DNA of 64,000 nucleotides from Alisma plantago-aquatica (taxonomy: Eukaryota > Streptophyta > Magnoliopsida > Alismatales > Alismataceae). Under the pieces are notes generated by a model. That model was not told the origin of the DNA. It saw only the letters and a program-made list of their open reading frames with translations, and did no database searches. The DNA is taken from NCBI GenBank assembly GCA_963693085.1, contig OY856412.1, positions 1,131,320,244 to 1,131,384,243 on the forward strand, given 5' to 3'. The position numbers were made by a program, and so were the translations under genes. Shown piece by piece: positions 28,576-40,941 of this stretch. Numbering within the stretch: position 1 is the stretch's first letter; the number at the start of each line of letters is the position of its first letter.

Positions 28576-29105
28576 TGTTAAAATCCTTTTAGTGTGGCCC
28601 AAATAATTTTTGGGTATTTATTTTATTTATTTTCTCAAAGAGATGCATCCATTGGGGTGGGCAGATTCCCATAACTGTCATGTCTCTTCATGATGGAGAG
28701 AGAGACACTAAGTTTGTTATATATTTGGGATTGGTCCTCTCTTCAGGGATTCCATTCAGTAACTGACACCATAGTAGCAATGGGAATTTTTCTTGTAGCT
28801 CGGCTTTTTCCACTTTTCACAGTTATACCAGGGGGGGGAGCCATCATCATTGTCAATATGAATTGAATATTCAGAAGAAGAAGAAGAAGAAAAATGAAAT
28901 GACGTGGTGTGGCGGTGATTCTCAAAGGGAAACATGCTCAATATCATTTGATTGAATAGTTACCTCATCTCCTTATTGTTTCTTTCCTATCTCCCATCTA
29001 CTTCCGCTTCTACTTGGATTGCCCTTGTCGTATGAACAACTCCTTTGAGGAACAAGATCATCGATCATGGAGGCTTCATAGACCTCAGGTATGTATTTAC
29101 TAACA
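28576..29105 (+). repeat. Copia 3' LTR
   Basis: It has the same ends as the 5' LTR (TGTTAAAATCC to TTTACTAACA) but is 530 bp. The 5' 190 bp and last 80 bp match the 5' LTR. The middle (about 28765-29005) is unrelated to it and contains a run of eight or more G and an (AGA)n tract. Target duplication TACAC follows. Confidence 0.88.
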
Positions 29106-30255
29106 TACACCTCCTTATGGCTCCACTTGAAAAATCACCTTATAACCAATAATATTATCGTCTCTCTAAAAAAGAGTGTCAATCACCACATTATATACTT
29201 GTACTAATATAAATTACATTGTAAACAATTGGTGCTTTCTAGTAACTCAAAAACAAAATTCATTAGCTTTGTCACAAACACGTGCATTTTAGTCCAAATA
29301 TTATATCTTCATTGGCTAACTCTTTTCTTTTATTAAAAAACTAAAGGATGACGAAGTGGTGACCATTGTAATATATATCTTTCAAAATATTGTTCACTTC
29401 TACCAATATTGTTAACGCATTAAACAGCCTCTGTTTTACATTAAGTTAGAAACAAAATTTCTAAGTTCGTCACAAAGTGGTGACCAATGTAATATATATA
29501 TCTCAAATCATTTGTCATCACGACATATTCTACATGTACCAATATTGTTAACATAGTAAACAATGTGCTTTATTGTAAATAGTAAATAAAATTGATAAGT
29601 TTTGCCACAAACTCGTGGTTCTGCCAAATATTTTATCTTTATTGGTGCTTTACAGATATTTTACTAATCTAACTTATATCGTAAACAATCGGTGCTTTAT
29701 AGTAAATTAGAAACAAAATTTATTAGTTTTGTCACAAACATGCGTGTTTCTGTCCAAATATAGTATCTTCATTAATTAACTTTTTTATTTATTAAAAAAG
29801 TGATGGATGACAAAGTGGTAGCCAATGTAATATTATGGTAAATATCAGTTTTTTTCTCTGAACTTTAAACAAAATTGATTAGTTTTGTCACTGACTCATG
29901 TGTGTTTCTATCCAAATGTTGTATCTTCACTGGTGTTGTTGTTTTGTTTTTTATACAAATGAATTATGATAAAATTGATAAGTTCCGTCACAAACTCGTG
30001 TGTTTCAGCCAAATATTTTATCTTCATTGGTTAATTTTTTTCATTTATTACAAAACTAAAGGATGGCAAAGTCATGACTAATTCAATATCAATGGTAAAC
30101 AATCGGTTCATTTCTCTGAACTTTAAACAAAATTAATTAGTTATGTCCTAACTCATGTGTGTTTTTTTGCAAAGGCTCTATCTTCATTGGTTAATGTTGT
30201 TTGTTTATTAAAAATGATGGATGATAAAGTAGTGATTGATGTTATATAATCTATT
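29106..30255. repeat. Repeat array, partial third unit, right piece
   Basis: The satellite resumes after the copia 3' target duplication. It aligns with about 7915-9790 of unit copy 1 (for example 29935 with 9480 and 29640 with 9190), with some of the middle missing. It gives way near 30255 to about 20 bp of other sequence before the Athila element. Confidence 0.75.
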
Positions 30256-30274
30256 ATGCCTAAATTGGACACAA

Positions 30275-33200
30275 TGATGCAGGGTGTAATGACCCCGCCT
30301 CCCGGTAACCCACAATTAAGGGAGACCCGAAGGATAAAGCCGTTATTCAATTACAGGATCAAAGGTTCGATAAATAATCAATAACAATTAATAAATTTTA
30401 CCAACTAAACTGGAAACTGGTATAAAAATTAAAACTTTACTTACCTTTTAAAACCTTGGGAATCTATCTATCCAAGCTTGAATCCACTCTAACTAATCCT
30501 CCTTGCACTTTATGTTTTACTTTCACAATGTGTCACTTTACTGTTTGTTCTTTCAATTGTTGTTCCTAAAACGCCGACAAACAAAACGTCGGTCAGTATA
30601 TAGAAATATACTGGTATGTGGGAACAACCAAAATCTTGCAAATATGGCTAACAATTTACTAATCACAATCAAATTAATTAACAAGCCAATTTACACTTTT
30701 TAGTATGACATTCTCCACCGCTTTTGCCCTGACCCTGGCATACCCACCTTAGGGTGCCCTTTGCCAATGACTTATGGCCACCTTCTCAATCCCGAGCTTG
30801 GTGCCTCGGGGTCACCACTCATGGTGCCCACTAGTCATGCAATATCATAGGCCACCTTCTTGGTGCCTGAGGTCACCACTCAAGGTGTCCATTGGTCTAC
30901 CCATCTGGGCCTGACCTTTAGCATCAACCATTAGGGTGGCATGTAGGTGCGAGAATCCATACTTCTACTATTAATGTGATAATCATAGTGAATTTATAAT
31001 TTGCAAGTATAAACATCCAAACTGATATTCAATGCGATTACCCATCCGAAAAATCATCAGGAAACTAAGGCGGTTATTCATAATTAACCACATACCTAAT
31101 TTGTAGATTCAACAAGCTAATAACAATTCCAAGCAAGCAAGTAACCCAAGAAGCAGTTCAACATTCACAGGATTCCTGAAAAGCATACGTAACCTATTTA
31201 CTACACTTTACCAAGAATATATCTATTTAATTGACTTGGATTCACTTTCTAGGGTTTCTAATCCGAATTGGGGTTTTCTTAGGGTTCTTTTTGATCTTTT
31301 TACAACTTTCCTCGTTTATACCCTAGAACAGCAGTTCTAAGTACAAAACCCTAATTACTCACATATTCACATTAGTGCCTTTTTATCATTTTAGGTTCCT
31401 TCCAGATTAACAATTCATAGTTCATTATGATCTAATTCACCTATGAATTCCATTTATCAATAATTCCAACTTTATCCATTAGAAAACCCTACTTATCATA
31501 TTAAGGGTATCTATCCATGATTAGGAACTTTTATACTTGAAATATCTTCGAATTATCATCTCTCAATTTAAGTCATGATTTTGAATAATTAAAACCATCA
31601 ATAATCTCCTTCACTAATATTAGGGTTTCAAGACCCATTACGCACATGAAACTCTTAAATTAAACAAATTACGAGCAAGATTCATCTTTTCGATATTACT
31701 GCACATTTTAATGGTTAATGGATTAGTATCAACTTATTTCCCAATTATTCAAGTTAATTACCGTCTTTACCCTAGATTAGGGTTTCTATATGCATTATCA
31801 GGGATTCATAGATTAAAACCCTAAAACAAGCCCAACATTATATTTAAACTTCACTTTATTTCTTAACATGTTATTAATACTCAAATTAACCCATTAAGCA
31901 TCTTTGATTTGATCTCCAACTACAATTAGGGGTTTTAATCAAACTTTAATGCATTATATGATCACTTTAGACACTTTTGAAATTAGAAGCAAAATTAGGT
32001 TCTAGTAACATTTTTATTAGAATCCTTACGTTCTCCTGATAAATTTTTGTGTATAACTTTTTATCATCAGAGCTACCAATTAGTTTCTACGAATTTTGCA
32101 AAATCATTACCTTTAAGCCAATGGTAGTGCGCCACGTCAGCACTATGGCCCACTATTTTTTTTTCTTTCATGCGGACTCCTCCCTGTGAGGAGCTCCATG
32201 CGATCAGGGTACTAGGCATGGCTGAAAAGACGCATCTGCCCCCTTGCTCTCGCCTTGGGCCATGCGCACCCGAGGGCAAGGAGGTCTTTCCCTCCTTTTC
32301 TTCTTCCTCCTCCGCTCGCTGCTTAGTTGCGCGAACCCGTACTCCTGCTCAGTCAACCGGTGAGTTGACTTCGAGCGTTGGGGTCCCTCAACAGTCGAAA
32401 AAGGGGCTCGCGCCTCCGAGATTCACCGCCGAACTCATAGGAAGGGTCAATCTCACCGTATGAGCAACGAACAGGGAGATAGGCCAGGCTATGCTCCTGC
32501 GGCCATGGGAGGGAAATCGTGGAGGTAGACCTTCTGGTTGCTCAATTGCCTGCAGGGTCGACTTTGTTGGGTGACACGGAGTTGTTCTAAGGAGTCTGTG
32601 AACTCACAGAGAAGGAATCTGTATCCTTTTATAGTCCAAGGATATGGCAGAGAAGCTTCTCGAGATTTAGGGGTTTCCTATTTTGCCCTTCAATGTATGG
32701 AAAACTTGGTATGGATGAGTGCGGTTTCCTCTCACGAATCTAACAGAGTGAATCCTAGATTTGCACTTTAACTGTAGGGGGAGGAAATCAAATCCAAAAG
32801 ATCTGAGTTATTGCTCCTCTTTCCTTTTCCTACCTGAGGTTGGTGACGGCACAAACACCGTCGATCTTAGATCCAAGGGCTGTCATTGTACGCGCCAAAG
32901 AAAAGGATAAATGATTTAATTGTGACATTTATTATAAACCCAACACTTTAGGAAAACTTGTAAAATTCATATATCTCAAACCGTTCATCCAATTAATCCC
33001 AAATTTGGAGGGAAAGTCCATAATGACTTAATATATCTCTCTACCAAAATTGGACTCATTATCACAAAGAAAACGTTACTTTTCTTTGAGTGCAAGCTAT
33101 CTCTTAATTATATATATTTATCACCTATTTTCTCTTTCCTTTGCTACTAAATGATTATTTTGAGTTCCTTGCACCTCAGGGAACCTTAATGGCTCGAAAT

Positions 33201-35286
33201 TCCCTCTTAGGAATATTCCCTTAGCCTCTTTCCTTCTTTTTCATCTCTTTTCTTATTATCTTACTTCTTCTTTATTAAAATATCTCTTTTTTTGAACATT
33301 TCTCTTTATTTCTATTTTATTTTCCTCTTTGGTATTCCTTTTAACATTAGGAATCCTTGGAATACGAAATTCCACCAAGGATTATCCCATTATACCTCTT
33401 TTCACTTATTTTCCATATTTCATCAATGTTTTTAATTTCTTTATTAACAAGGAAATACTTTATTGGTCTTTTCTTTTCTTGTTGCTTTATCTTTGCAACT
33501 TTGGACTCCTTGGAACCCAAGGAACCCAAGAGGCACGAAATCCATCTTTGGATTAAGCTCTTTTGCCTTCTAGAGGTTTCCACACCTCTTTTTTCTCCAA
33601 AAACTCAATTATTCCTTAATTAATTGAATTTCCTTGTTATTGGGCCCAATAGCCAAAAAAGCCCGCAAAACAATCATCAAGGCTATTGTAAATGAAATCC
33701 ATTTATTCAAAATAGATTATATCATTATTCTTTCAAATATCTTTCATATGAGAAATTACGTTTCTCAGCAAATGAACCCAAAATTTGGGGTTGTAACACA
33801 TGGATTTTTGGTCATATTTATAGGCTGATTTCATACTTGTTTTGTGTGGTTATTTTTCATCTTTTGTGACTATAATAGCATGATTCACTTTCTTTAGCCT
33901 ATAAACACTTTATGCATCAAATTGATCTTATTCTATCCTATTTTGCATGATTTATGAAATTTCCCAAACTAACTTGTATTTTCTCTCTTTTTCAGGCACC
34001 TTCTGTTCCAAAGCTTGTCGATACTATCGACACTGCATCAGGCAGTCAAGCTAGAGAAAAGCATTCCATAGATACCATCGACTCACATCGTTGATAGTAT
34101 CGAAATTAGCCCAGAAGGAGAAACAGTCCTCTGTCGATACTATCGACACCTTTGTCGATAGTATCGAGAAGTCAGCAGACGGATCCCATTTTGAAGCAGG
34201 TATGCGTGCCCTAAGGTGTCGATACTATCGACAGCCCGTCGATGGTATCGACACCGTCGGATCAGGATTTTGTATAGATCATTAAGATCTAATGGCTGGG
34301 ATCTGTTGGCGGACGTAAGTCGTACCTAGACCTAAGGGAGGACGGCCCAAAGAGAAAAGGATGTTCTATTCTGCCGCACAAGTCTCGAGGAGAGGAGAGC
34401 AAAGAATGGAGCCGAAAGCAATGTTCTGGAGGATTCGAGAGCTACAGACGGATGATTCTACCACTGGAAGGCTACCGAATGGGCGTCTCGTACCGAGGAT
34501 CATCCGGCTCTTACCGTTCCAAGGGTTACACGATATTTCTATCTATTTCCCATGTTTTCTTCTTCCTTTCCCATGTATTCTGTTAAGATGACCATGTGGG
34601 GCTAATTTCCTTTGATCCTTAGGACCCGGGAGTAGCCGGGGGAATCGTTGTATGCCATTTTTGCATGTATTAGTATAATTTTTCTCTTTTTTCCTGGATA
34701 TGTTATCGTGCGCTCTATCGTAATTGCTATGCTTGATCACTATAGTTAATTTCTAATACCTTTAATTGCTCTTGACGGAGGATTAGTGGTTGAAAAGGAA
34801 CGATTAACATGTTAACCTATAAATTACTTAGACGAGGTAATCTATGATTAATGGTGGATACCCAGAGGATTCATTAATGCACTTAGGTCTAGGGTATAAG
34901 TTACTACTAGTGTGGAACTGACTTAGAACTAGGTAGTGGATTGCATCACAGAAGCGAACAATTCTGACTACATGCCTCTATCTGGGATAAGGGACGATTT
35001 ATGCTAATTATGTGAATCTATATGTAGCGAAACCTTGTGGTAAAACTGTAATCCTAAGGAGTCCCATTCTCATTGATTAAACCAACATTTAATCATTGCT
35101 CTTTTGTTTTCTTTTTATTTTATTTTCTTTTCCAAACCAATCAACTTTTACATCGGTTTAGATGATCGAAACCAGTTAGTACTAGTTTTCTAAAATTCAC
35201 GTTTCTCTGAGTTCTATTCAGGCCTCACAAGGCCTATATTACTTCGACACGTATACTTGTGTTTAATGCACAGTTTTCGCGTGTCA
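30275..35286 (+). repeat. Athila 5' LTR, interrupted by a solo LTR
   Basis: The LTR consists of 30275-30284 plus 33804-35286, which gives 1493 bp once the insert (3514 bp) and its duplicated target are taken out, exactly the length of the 3' LTR. Between 34010 and 34260 it contains seven copies of a 15-bp near-palindrome of the type GTCGATACTATCGAC. It ends GTGTCA before the primer binding site. Confidence 0.9.
30285..33798 (+). mobile_element. Solo LTR of a large Ty3/gypsy element
   Basis: This block starts TGTAATGACCCCG and ends GGGGTTGTAACA, so its ends are short inverted repeats of the TG...CA kind. It is flanked by CAGGG (30280-30284) and CATGG (33799-33803), a 5-bp duplication with one change. 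The flanks join into continuous Athila LTR sequence as found at 58298. I find no gag, pol, primer site or second LTR in its 3514 bp, so it is read as a solo LTR left by recombination. Internally there is a stretch of repeated GGTGCC/CACC motifs (about 30715-30950), an AT-rich middle and a GC-rich part (about 32100-32900). The ORFs up to 97 codons there show no family resemblance. Confidence 0.75.
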
Positions 35287-35292
35287 AGTTTT

Positions 35293-35310
35293 CTGCGCCA
35301 TTGCCGGGGA
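35293..35310 (+). other. Athila primer binding site (tRNA-Asp type)
   Basis: CTGCGCCATTGCCGGGGA differs at two positions from TGGCGCCGTTGCCGGGGA, the complement of the tRNA-Asp 3' end that Athila elements use. It lies seven bases after the LTR. Confidence 0.8.
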
Positions 35311-35599
35311 ACGGTGAATTTCAGCACTACGAGTGCTGCGAGCGGCCACTCTAGGCCACTTTTTACTGCAATTTTATTTGTAATTTTTGAACTCAATTGC
35401 TTATCTTTCATATTTTTATTTATTAAAGCATTGTGCTTACTTGGCTTTTCATATTTCATGTACTAGTGCATGGTGAGTATGCGGAGCATGAACTATGATA
35501 AATCAACATCTGACATTCCGCAACCGGGTGACCGTGATGAAGATGAATTGACTAATATGCCACCCAAGAATGTTGAATCAAATATCGGAAGCTTCTGCA

Positions 35600-36215
35600 A
35601 TGGGTGACGCAAATTGAGAACCAGTGGAGCAGACCATTTGGGAGAAGATCAAAGCTTCTTCTTCCACTGCACAAAAGGGGCCAATCAAGAAGCAAGCCAT
35701 CAATATCCCAAATTACAAGATTGATCCAGGGCTCATTCAATTGGTCAAGTCGCAGACATTTAATGGACTTAAACATGAAGACCCAGTAGCCCATATTAAC
35801 AGCTTTGTGGAAAACAATGATATGGTGAAGGTAGATAGGTTCCCACAGATAGCAATTTATCTAAAGCTATTCCCATCATCATTAGCAGGCAATGCAAGGG
35901 AGTGGCTCTATAATCTACCAGAGAAAGGTGTCAAGACTTGGGATCAGATGATCGAGGTATTCTTTGAAAGGTACTTCCCACCTGAGAAGACACATGAACT
36001 TGTGAGGAAGATCAACAATTTCAAATAGCAAGCAGTTGAGACATACTCGGAGGCATGGGAGTGATTCCAAATCATGCTATAGAAAGTCCCACATCATGGG
36101 ATAGACTTAGAAAACCAAGTGAAGATATTCTACTTTGGCCTAAACCAACATGATCGAGGCACTCAAGATTCAACAGGTACAAGTTTCTTCCTGAGAAACA
36201 AAGGCTCTAAGTGTT
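35600..36215 (+). pseudogene. Athila gag (Retrotrans_gag), broken
   Basis: The capsid protein region begins at an ATG at 35600, chosen because the homologous start at 61603 in the second Athila copy has the same context. A stop sits at codon 6. The longest open part, 35624-36028, shows the retrotransposon gag domain: AHINSFVENNDMVKVDRFPQ, then LKLFPSSLAGNAREWLYNLP and VFFERYFPPEKTHELVRKI. Further stops at 36028, 36061 and 36079 interrupt the tail, which still reads VKIFYFGLN. A separate 46-codon frame at 35470-35607 overlaps the start and is probably leader. Confidence 0.85.
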
Positions 36216-37200
36216 GGGAGATTTTGAAGAACATGGCTAAAAAAAGCTTGAGATGAAAGAGACGGATTAGAGCAGGTTAGAGCTACAAGTAATGCAAAGA
36301 CCATTCAATCGTTAAATGAGAAGATGGACTTACTAGCTAAGAAGCTCCTATAGAAAGATGACAATGGGTCTGATGATGAAGCACAGGCAAAGTTCATGTG
36401 CCAACAAGGCTACAGGAACAATGATTATTTGTAGAGGAAGGATAAGAAATTTTCTTGGAAAGATCCAAACAACTTTTTGCAGGATTCAGATCAAAAGCCA
36501 CAACCCAGTGCAGAGGACTAGAGCAATGAGTTGCTCAACTAAGTGATTAAGCAAAATCAAGAGTTGATGAGCACATTCGGAAAGAAAATTAAGTCACAAG
36601 GAGAGTTTATGAATTAGTTCGGGCAAACTCTATAGAGCCATGGGGCGCAGATGAGGACACTTGAGACATCCATTTCACAAATTGCAACTGAACTTGCAAA
36701 CTTGAAGAAGCCGGTACAGTAGGGTTTCCCAGAGAACACTGATACTCTAAGAGGAACCCATCAAGCCAAAGCTATCTCGCTGAGGAGTGGCAATAATATT
36801 TTAAACTCTAAAGCCGATGAACCAAACACATCACAGCCAGAAGCTACATGTGAGGCCGTAGAGGAAGTAGAAGTCACAAAAACCACTGAGGACAGTGCAT
36901 AAATTGTAGTGGAGGAGACAAATTCTGGGAAATACACAGATAAGAGAACAATATGTGCCGCCACATCAAAGGGCACAGTCAGTCCCTATTCCATATCAGA
37001 ATAGCCTAAAAGCAAAGAAGGTAGATCAATAATTTAAGAAGTTTATGGATGGCTTTAGGAAATTATTCATCAACATCCCATTGATTGACGCGATTGAGCA
37101 TATACCGTCATACAGTAAGTTTCTAAAGGACATCATAAACAAGAAGCAGAAAATTCCTGACACTAAAGTGGTGGTTCTCAAAGAACAGGTGAGCACATTT
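36216..37200 (+). pseudogene. Athila gag C-terminal and linker region, heavily decayed
   Basis: Short open stretches with many stops link gag to protease. Readable pieces include a Gln/Asn-rich segment near 36390 (FMCQQGYRNNDY), TFGKKIKSQGEF near 36575 and ISLRSGNN near 36775, followed by a Glu/Thr-rich stretch. In Athila elements this region is the gag tail and spacer. I see no intact domain. Confidence 0.6.
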
Positions 37201-37229
37201 ATTCTGGGTACTCTACCACCTAAGATATA

Positions 37230-37560
37230 GGATCCTGGGTGTTTCAACATCTCTTGCTATATTGGGAAGACAAAGTTTGGAGAAGCCCTCTGTGACTCAG
37301 GAGCAAGCATCAACTTTATGCCTCTCTCAACCTTCAGAAAACTCGATCTCAAGGAATCTAGGAGGAGCAATATGACTATCCAGCTTGCAGATAATTCGGT
37401 AGTAAGGCCCTATGGGATTTGTGAAGATGTTCTAGTCAAGGTGGACATGTTTGTTTTTCCTGTAGATTTTGTAGTGATGGAAATGTAAGATGACCAAGGA
37501 AGCGAGCTTCTACTAGGTAGACCTTTCTAGGCTATAGCTGACATGATCCTGGAAATGGGA
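37230..37560 (+). pseudogene. Athila aspartic protease region
   Basis: The retroviral-type protease cleaves the polyprotein. Visible are CYIGKTKFGEALCDSGAS with the DSGA active site near 37300, INFMPLSTFRKLDL, and the closing LLLGRPF near 37508, which ends at a stop where Athila relatives usually continue. There is an earlier stop at about 37487. Confidence 0.85.
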
Positions 37561-39291
37561 AGAGGCCATTTGACTATGGGCATAGCTGATGACAGGTTTG
37601 AAATAATAATGCCAACAAGCTCAAATCCATCAAAGGAGCAAGGACAGTGCAACAAAGTTAAACACTTTGATCATAACATTTACATTTGTATCGGGAAACC
37701 TTTTCTCGACATGGATCATGTCATGACCAAAGTAGACAGAGGAACTCTTGCCGTCGATATCATGGAGCAAACTAAAGTAGTCTCTCTTGCTAAAGTTGTG
37801 GAATATCCTAATGACGAAGATGAAGTGTGCCTTTCTACTGTGGAAGATGTTGTGGAGATCTCAATGCTAGAGGCACATACTCAATTGCCTTTAGAAGCAT
37901 GTCTATTTAATATTGTGGATTATTGGATGAGGAGCACATCTATACAAGATTGTGTAAAGATGCTACGATTCCTACCTTGTTACCATGCTAGGCACTTTGA
38001 AGATTTGGGACCACTGCCACCACCACTGCTGTCATCTTTGGTGAATCTGCCAGAATTGGAGTTGAAGTCGCTTCCCCCACATTTGAAATATGTGTTCTTA
38101 GCAGTAGAGGAGAATTTACCGGTCATCATCTCGGCACATATGAGTGCCTCTGAGGAAGAACAACTCATGGTTGTGTTGAAGAACCACTGTGGTGCTTTCG
38201 GGTGGTCAGTTTCAGACATAAAGGGGATTTCTCCTACTCTATACCAACACAAGATCAGACTTGTGGAGGGAGCAAAGCCTGTGATTCAGCCTCAACACCG
38301 CCTAAATCCTATTATGATAGAAGTTGTCAAGAATGAGGTGATAAAGTTGTTCTCAGCAGGAATTATCTACACAATTTTAGACTCGACGTGGGTAAGCCCG
38401 ACACGGGTAGTCCCTAAAAAGGGGGGAATCACAGTAACTACGAATTTATTAAATGAGCCAATCACTACTCATTTGGTCACTGGGTGGCGAGTTTGCATAG
38501 ATTACCATAGGTTGAACACTGTGATGCTAAAGGATCATTTTCCTTTACCTTTTATTGACCAGATTTTGGAGCGACTGGCTGGTTGCTCCCATTTTTGTTT
38601 CTTATACGGATACTCTGGATATAATCAAATATTGATTGAACCTAAGGATCAAGAGAGATCCACTTTCACTTGCCCTTGTGGTACTTTTACATATCGTCGT
38701 ATGCCATTTGGATTGTGTAATGCATCAGCCACTTTTCAACGATGTACGCTCGCCATTTTTTTGGATATGGTTGAACGTTGTTTAGAGGTTTTCATGGATG
38801 ATTTTTTAGTTTATGATGCTTCATTTGACGAATGTCTCTATAACCTTGATAAGGTTTTTCAGAGATGTGAGGAGACTCATTTGGTCCTCAATTGGGAGAA
38901 ATGTCATATGATGGTAAGCGAGGGCATTGTGCTCAGACACAAGGTGTCCAACAAGGGACTGGAGGTTGATCTAGTAAAAATTGAGGTTATTTCTAAATTA
39001 CCTCCACCGAACTTGGTGAAGGGAGTTAGGAGTTTTCTTGGTCACACTAGATTTTACCGTCGGTTTATAAAAGATTTTTCAAAGATTGCTAAACCATTAT
39101 TTGAGTTGCTTGAGAAGGATGATGTTTTTTATTTTAATGACAAATGTTTGAACACTTTTGAGGTCCTTAAACAAAGATTGATTTCAACGCCAATTGTGCA
39201 GATGCCCGATTGGAGTCAACCTTTCGAGTTGACGTGTGACGCATCCGACTACGTCGTGGGGGCAGTTCTTGGGAAGTGCCTTGAGAAATGA
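37543..39291 (+). pseudogene. Athila reverse transcriptase (582-codon open stretch)
   Basis: This is the longest open stretch of this pol. The N-terminal 200 codons are the protease-RT spacer. RT proper starts near residue 240 (KPVIQPQHRLNP) and shows VCIDYHRLN, DHFPLPFIDQILERLAG, YRRMPFGLCNASATFQRC and the catalytic FMDDFLVY box near 38795. RT thumb and connection motifs follow: VRSFLGHTRFYRRFIKDFS and the start of RNase H (LTCDASDYVVGAVL). A variant is seen in motif A, where FLYGYSGYNQI lacks the usual first Asp (F-x-D-x-x-x-G-Y), so the active site is incomplete. The frame ends at a frameshift at about 39288. Confidence 0.9.
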
Positions 39292-39578
39292 CCCATGGTT
39301 ATTTATTATGCGTTAAAACATTAAATGATGCACAATTAAACTATACCACTACTAAAAAAGAACTTCTAGCTGTGGTTTTTGCTTTTGAAAAATTTAGGCA
39401 ATATTTAGTGGGGACTAAAGTGGTGGTATGGACGGACCATGCTACAATAAAATACTTAATGGAAAATAAAGAAGCAAAACCTAGACTCATTAGGTGGATA
39501 CTTCTTTTACAAGAATTTGACATTGAGGCCAGAGATAAATTGGGAATCGAAAATGTGGTTGCGGATCATTTGTCTTGA
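39288..39578 (+). pseudogene. Athila RNase H
   Basis: The reading continues in another frame after 39288. Residues [20 protein letters not shown] carry the RNase H Glu. [15 protein letters not shown] carries the next Asp, and [10 protein letters not shown] closes the domain, with the last Asp. A stop follows at 39576-39578, where relatives continue with LSRL. Confidence 0.88.
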
Positions 39579-39734
39579 CTAGAGAGGGTAGATGAAAAGG
39601 ACACCAATATACCTATTACTGAGACCTTTCTGGATGAGAAAATCCTTTCTATCAAATCAAAAGATCCATGGTTTTCGAACACTATTAACTATCTTGCATG
39701 TAAAGAATTACCTGAGGACTGGGGTTACCAAGTG

Positions 39735-40941
39735 ATTCTTCCATTCTTTGAGATTTTATTTCTGGGATGATCCTATTCTTCTGAGACAATGCAGGGATGG
39801 AGTCTTACGCAGGTGTGTACCAGAGTTCAAATACGATAGTGTGTTAAGCCATTGTCACACACTACCCACCGTCGGCCATTATGCAAGCTCCAGGTCAGCT
39901 GCGAAGGTGTTAGAAAGCGGCCTATATTGGCCCACACTTTTCAGAGATGCATATGAGTTTGTGCGGAGATATGATGCCTGTCAGTGGGCAGGTAACATTT
40001 CTAAAAGGCAGGAAATGCCCCTCAATGTTTTCCAAGAGGTTGAAGTTTTTGATCTATGGGGTATTGATTTCATGGGACCCTTTGTGTCCTCGAATTCGAT
40101 CTTATACATTTTACTTTCAGTTGATTATGTATCAAAGTGGGTAGAAGCAATACCCAAAAGGACTAATGATGTTGTAGTAGTGTGCTGGTTTGTGAAAGAA
40201 TATATTTTCTACAGGTTTGGAGTGTCGCGCATGATCATTAGTGATGGAGGCACTCATTTTACAAATAGGAAATTTGATGCACTATTGAGTAAGTATGGGG
40301 TGAAACACAATGTGGGCACCCCATATCATCCGCAAACATAGGGCCAAGTGGAAATATCTAGCAGGAAGATAAAGAAGATCTTGGAGCGTACTGTCGCCTC
40401 ACCTAGAAAGAACTAGAGCATGCTTCTACCGGATGCAATTTGGGCATACAGAACCACCTTTAAGACTCCTATAGGAACTACACCTTTTAGGTTGGCTTAT
40501 GGACGTGTGTGCCACTTGCCTGTAGAGCTGGAGCACAAGGCACATTGGGCGCTTAGGAAGCTGAACCTGAGCATTGATGAGGCAAGGAAGAAAAGATTGT
40601 TGGAGCTGAATGAGTTAGATGAATTGAGAATGAATGCCTATGAGAATTCTTGAATCTACAAGGAGAGGACGAAGCAGATACATGATCGACATATTTAGAA
40701 GAGAGTATTCCATAAAGGTGAAAGTGTTTTGCTGTTCAATTCTAGGTTGAAGCTACATCCCAGAAAGTTGATGTTCAGGTGGAGTGGACCTTTCATCACT
40801 GAGGAGGTGCATCCACATGGAGCCGTGACTGTAAGAGATGGTGACAGGACATTTTTGGTGAATGGACAGAGGCTAAAGCATTATTATGGAGAAGATTTTA
40901 TGAAGAAGGTACATGAGATAAAACTCATTGCACTCAACTGA
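39735..40941 (+). pseudogene. Athila integrase and C-terminal domain
   Basis: Integrase inserts the cDNA. An open stretch 39748-40341 holds the zinc-binding region (HCHTLPTVGHYASSRSA; then YDACQWAGN, in which both flanking positions of the usual CDxCQR motif have changed). It continues into the core with IDFMGPF (first Asp) and IISDGGTHFTNRKF (second Asp). A stop at 40339 is followed by GQVEISSRKIKKI with the catalytic Glu, another stop at 40414, and the open stretch 40420-40653. The tail 40729-40941 (LHPRKLMFRWSGPFITEEV) is the C-terminal DNA-binding module. At least four stops break it. Confidence 0.9.

Larger units (their letters stand above)
22441..29105 (+). mobile_element. Ty1/copia LTR retrotransposon (degenerate, complete ends)
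   Basis: This 6665-bp element has two recognisable LTRs, a tRNA-Met-like primer binding site, gag, protease, integrase, reverse transcriptase and RNase H in copia order (integrase before RT), and a polypurine tract. The 5-bp target duplication TACAC is exact (22436-22440 and 29106-29110) and the satellite monomer continues across it. Coding frames are broken by several stops, so it cannot move on its own. A non-coding leader of about 1.25 kb (22898-24138) separates the primer site from gag. I see no gene in that leader. Confidence 0.93.

Noticed and set aside
32170..32771. ORFs of 77 and 97 codons in the solo LTR
   Set aside because: No domain, no overlap with known gypsy proteins, and located in a GC-rich part where open frames are expected by chance.
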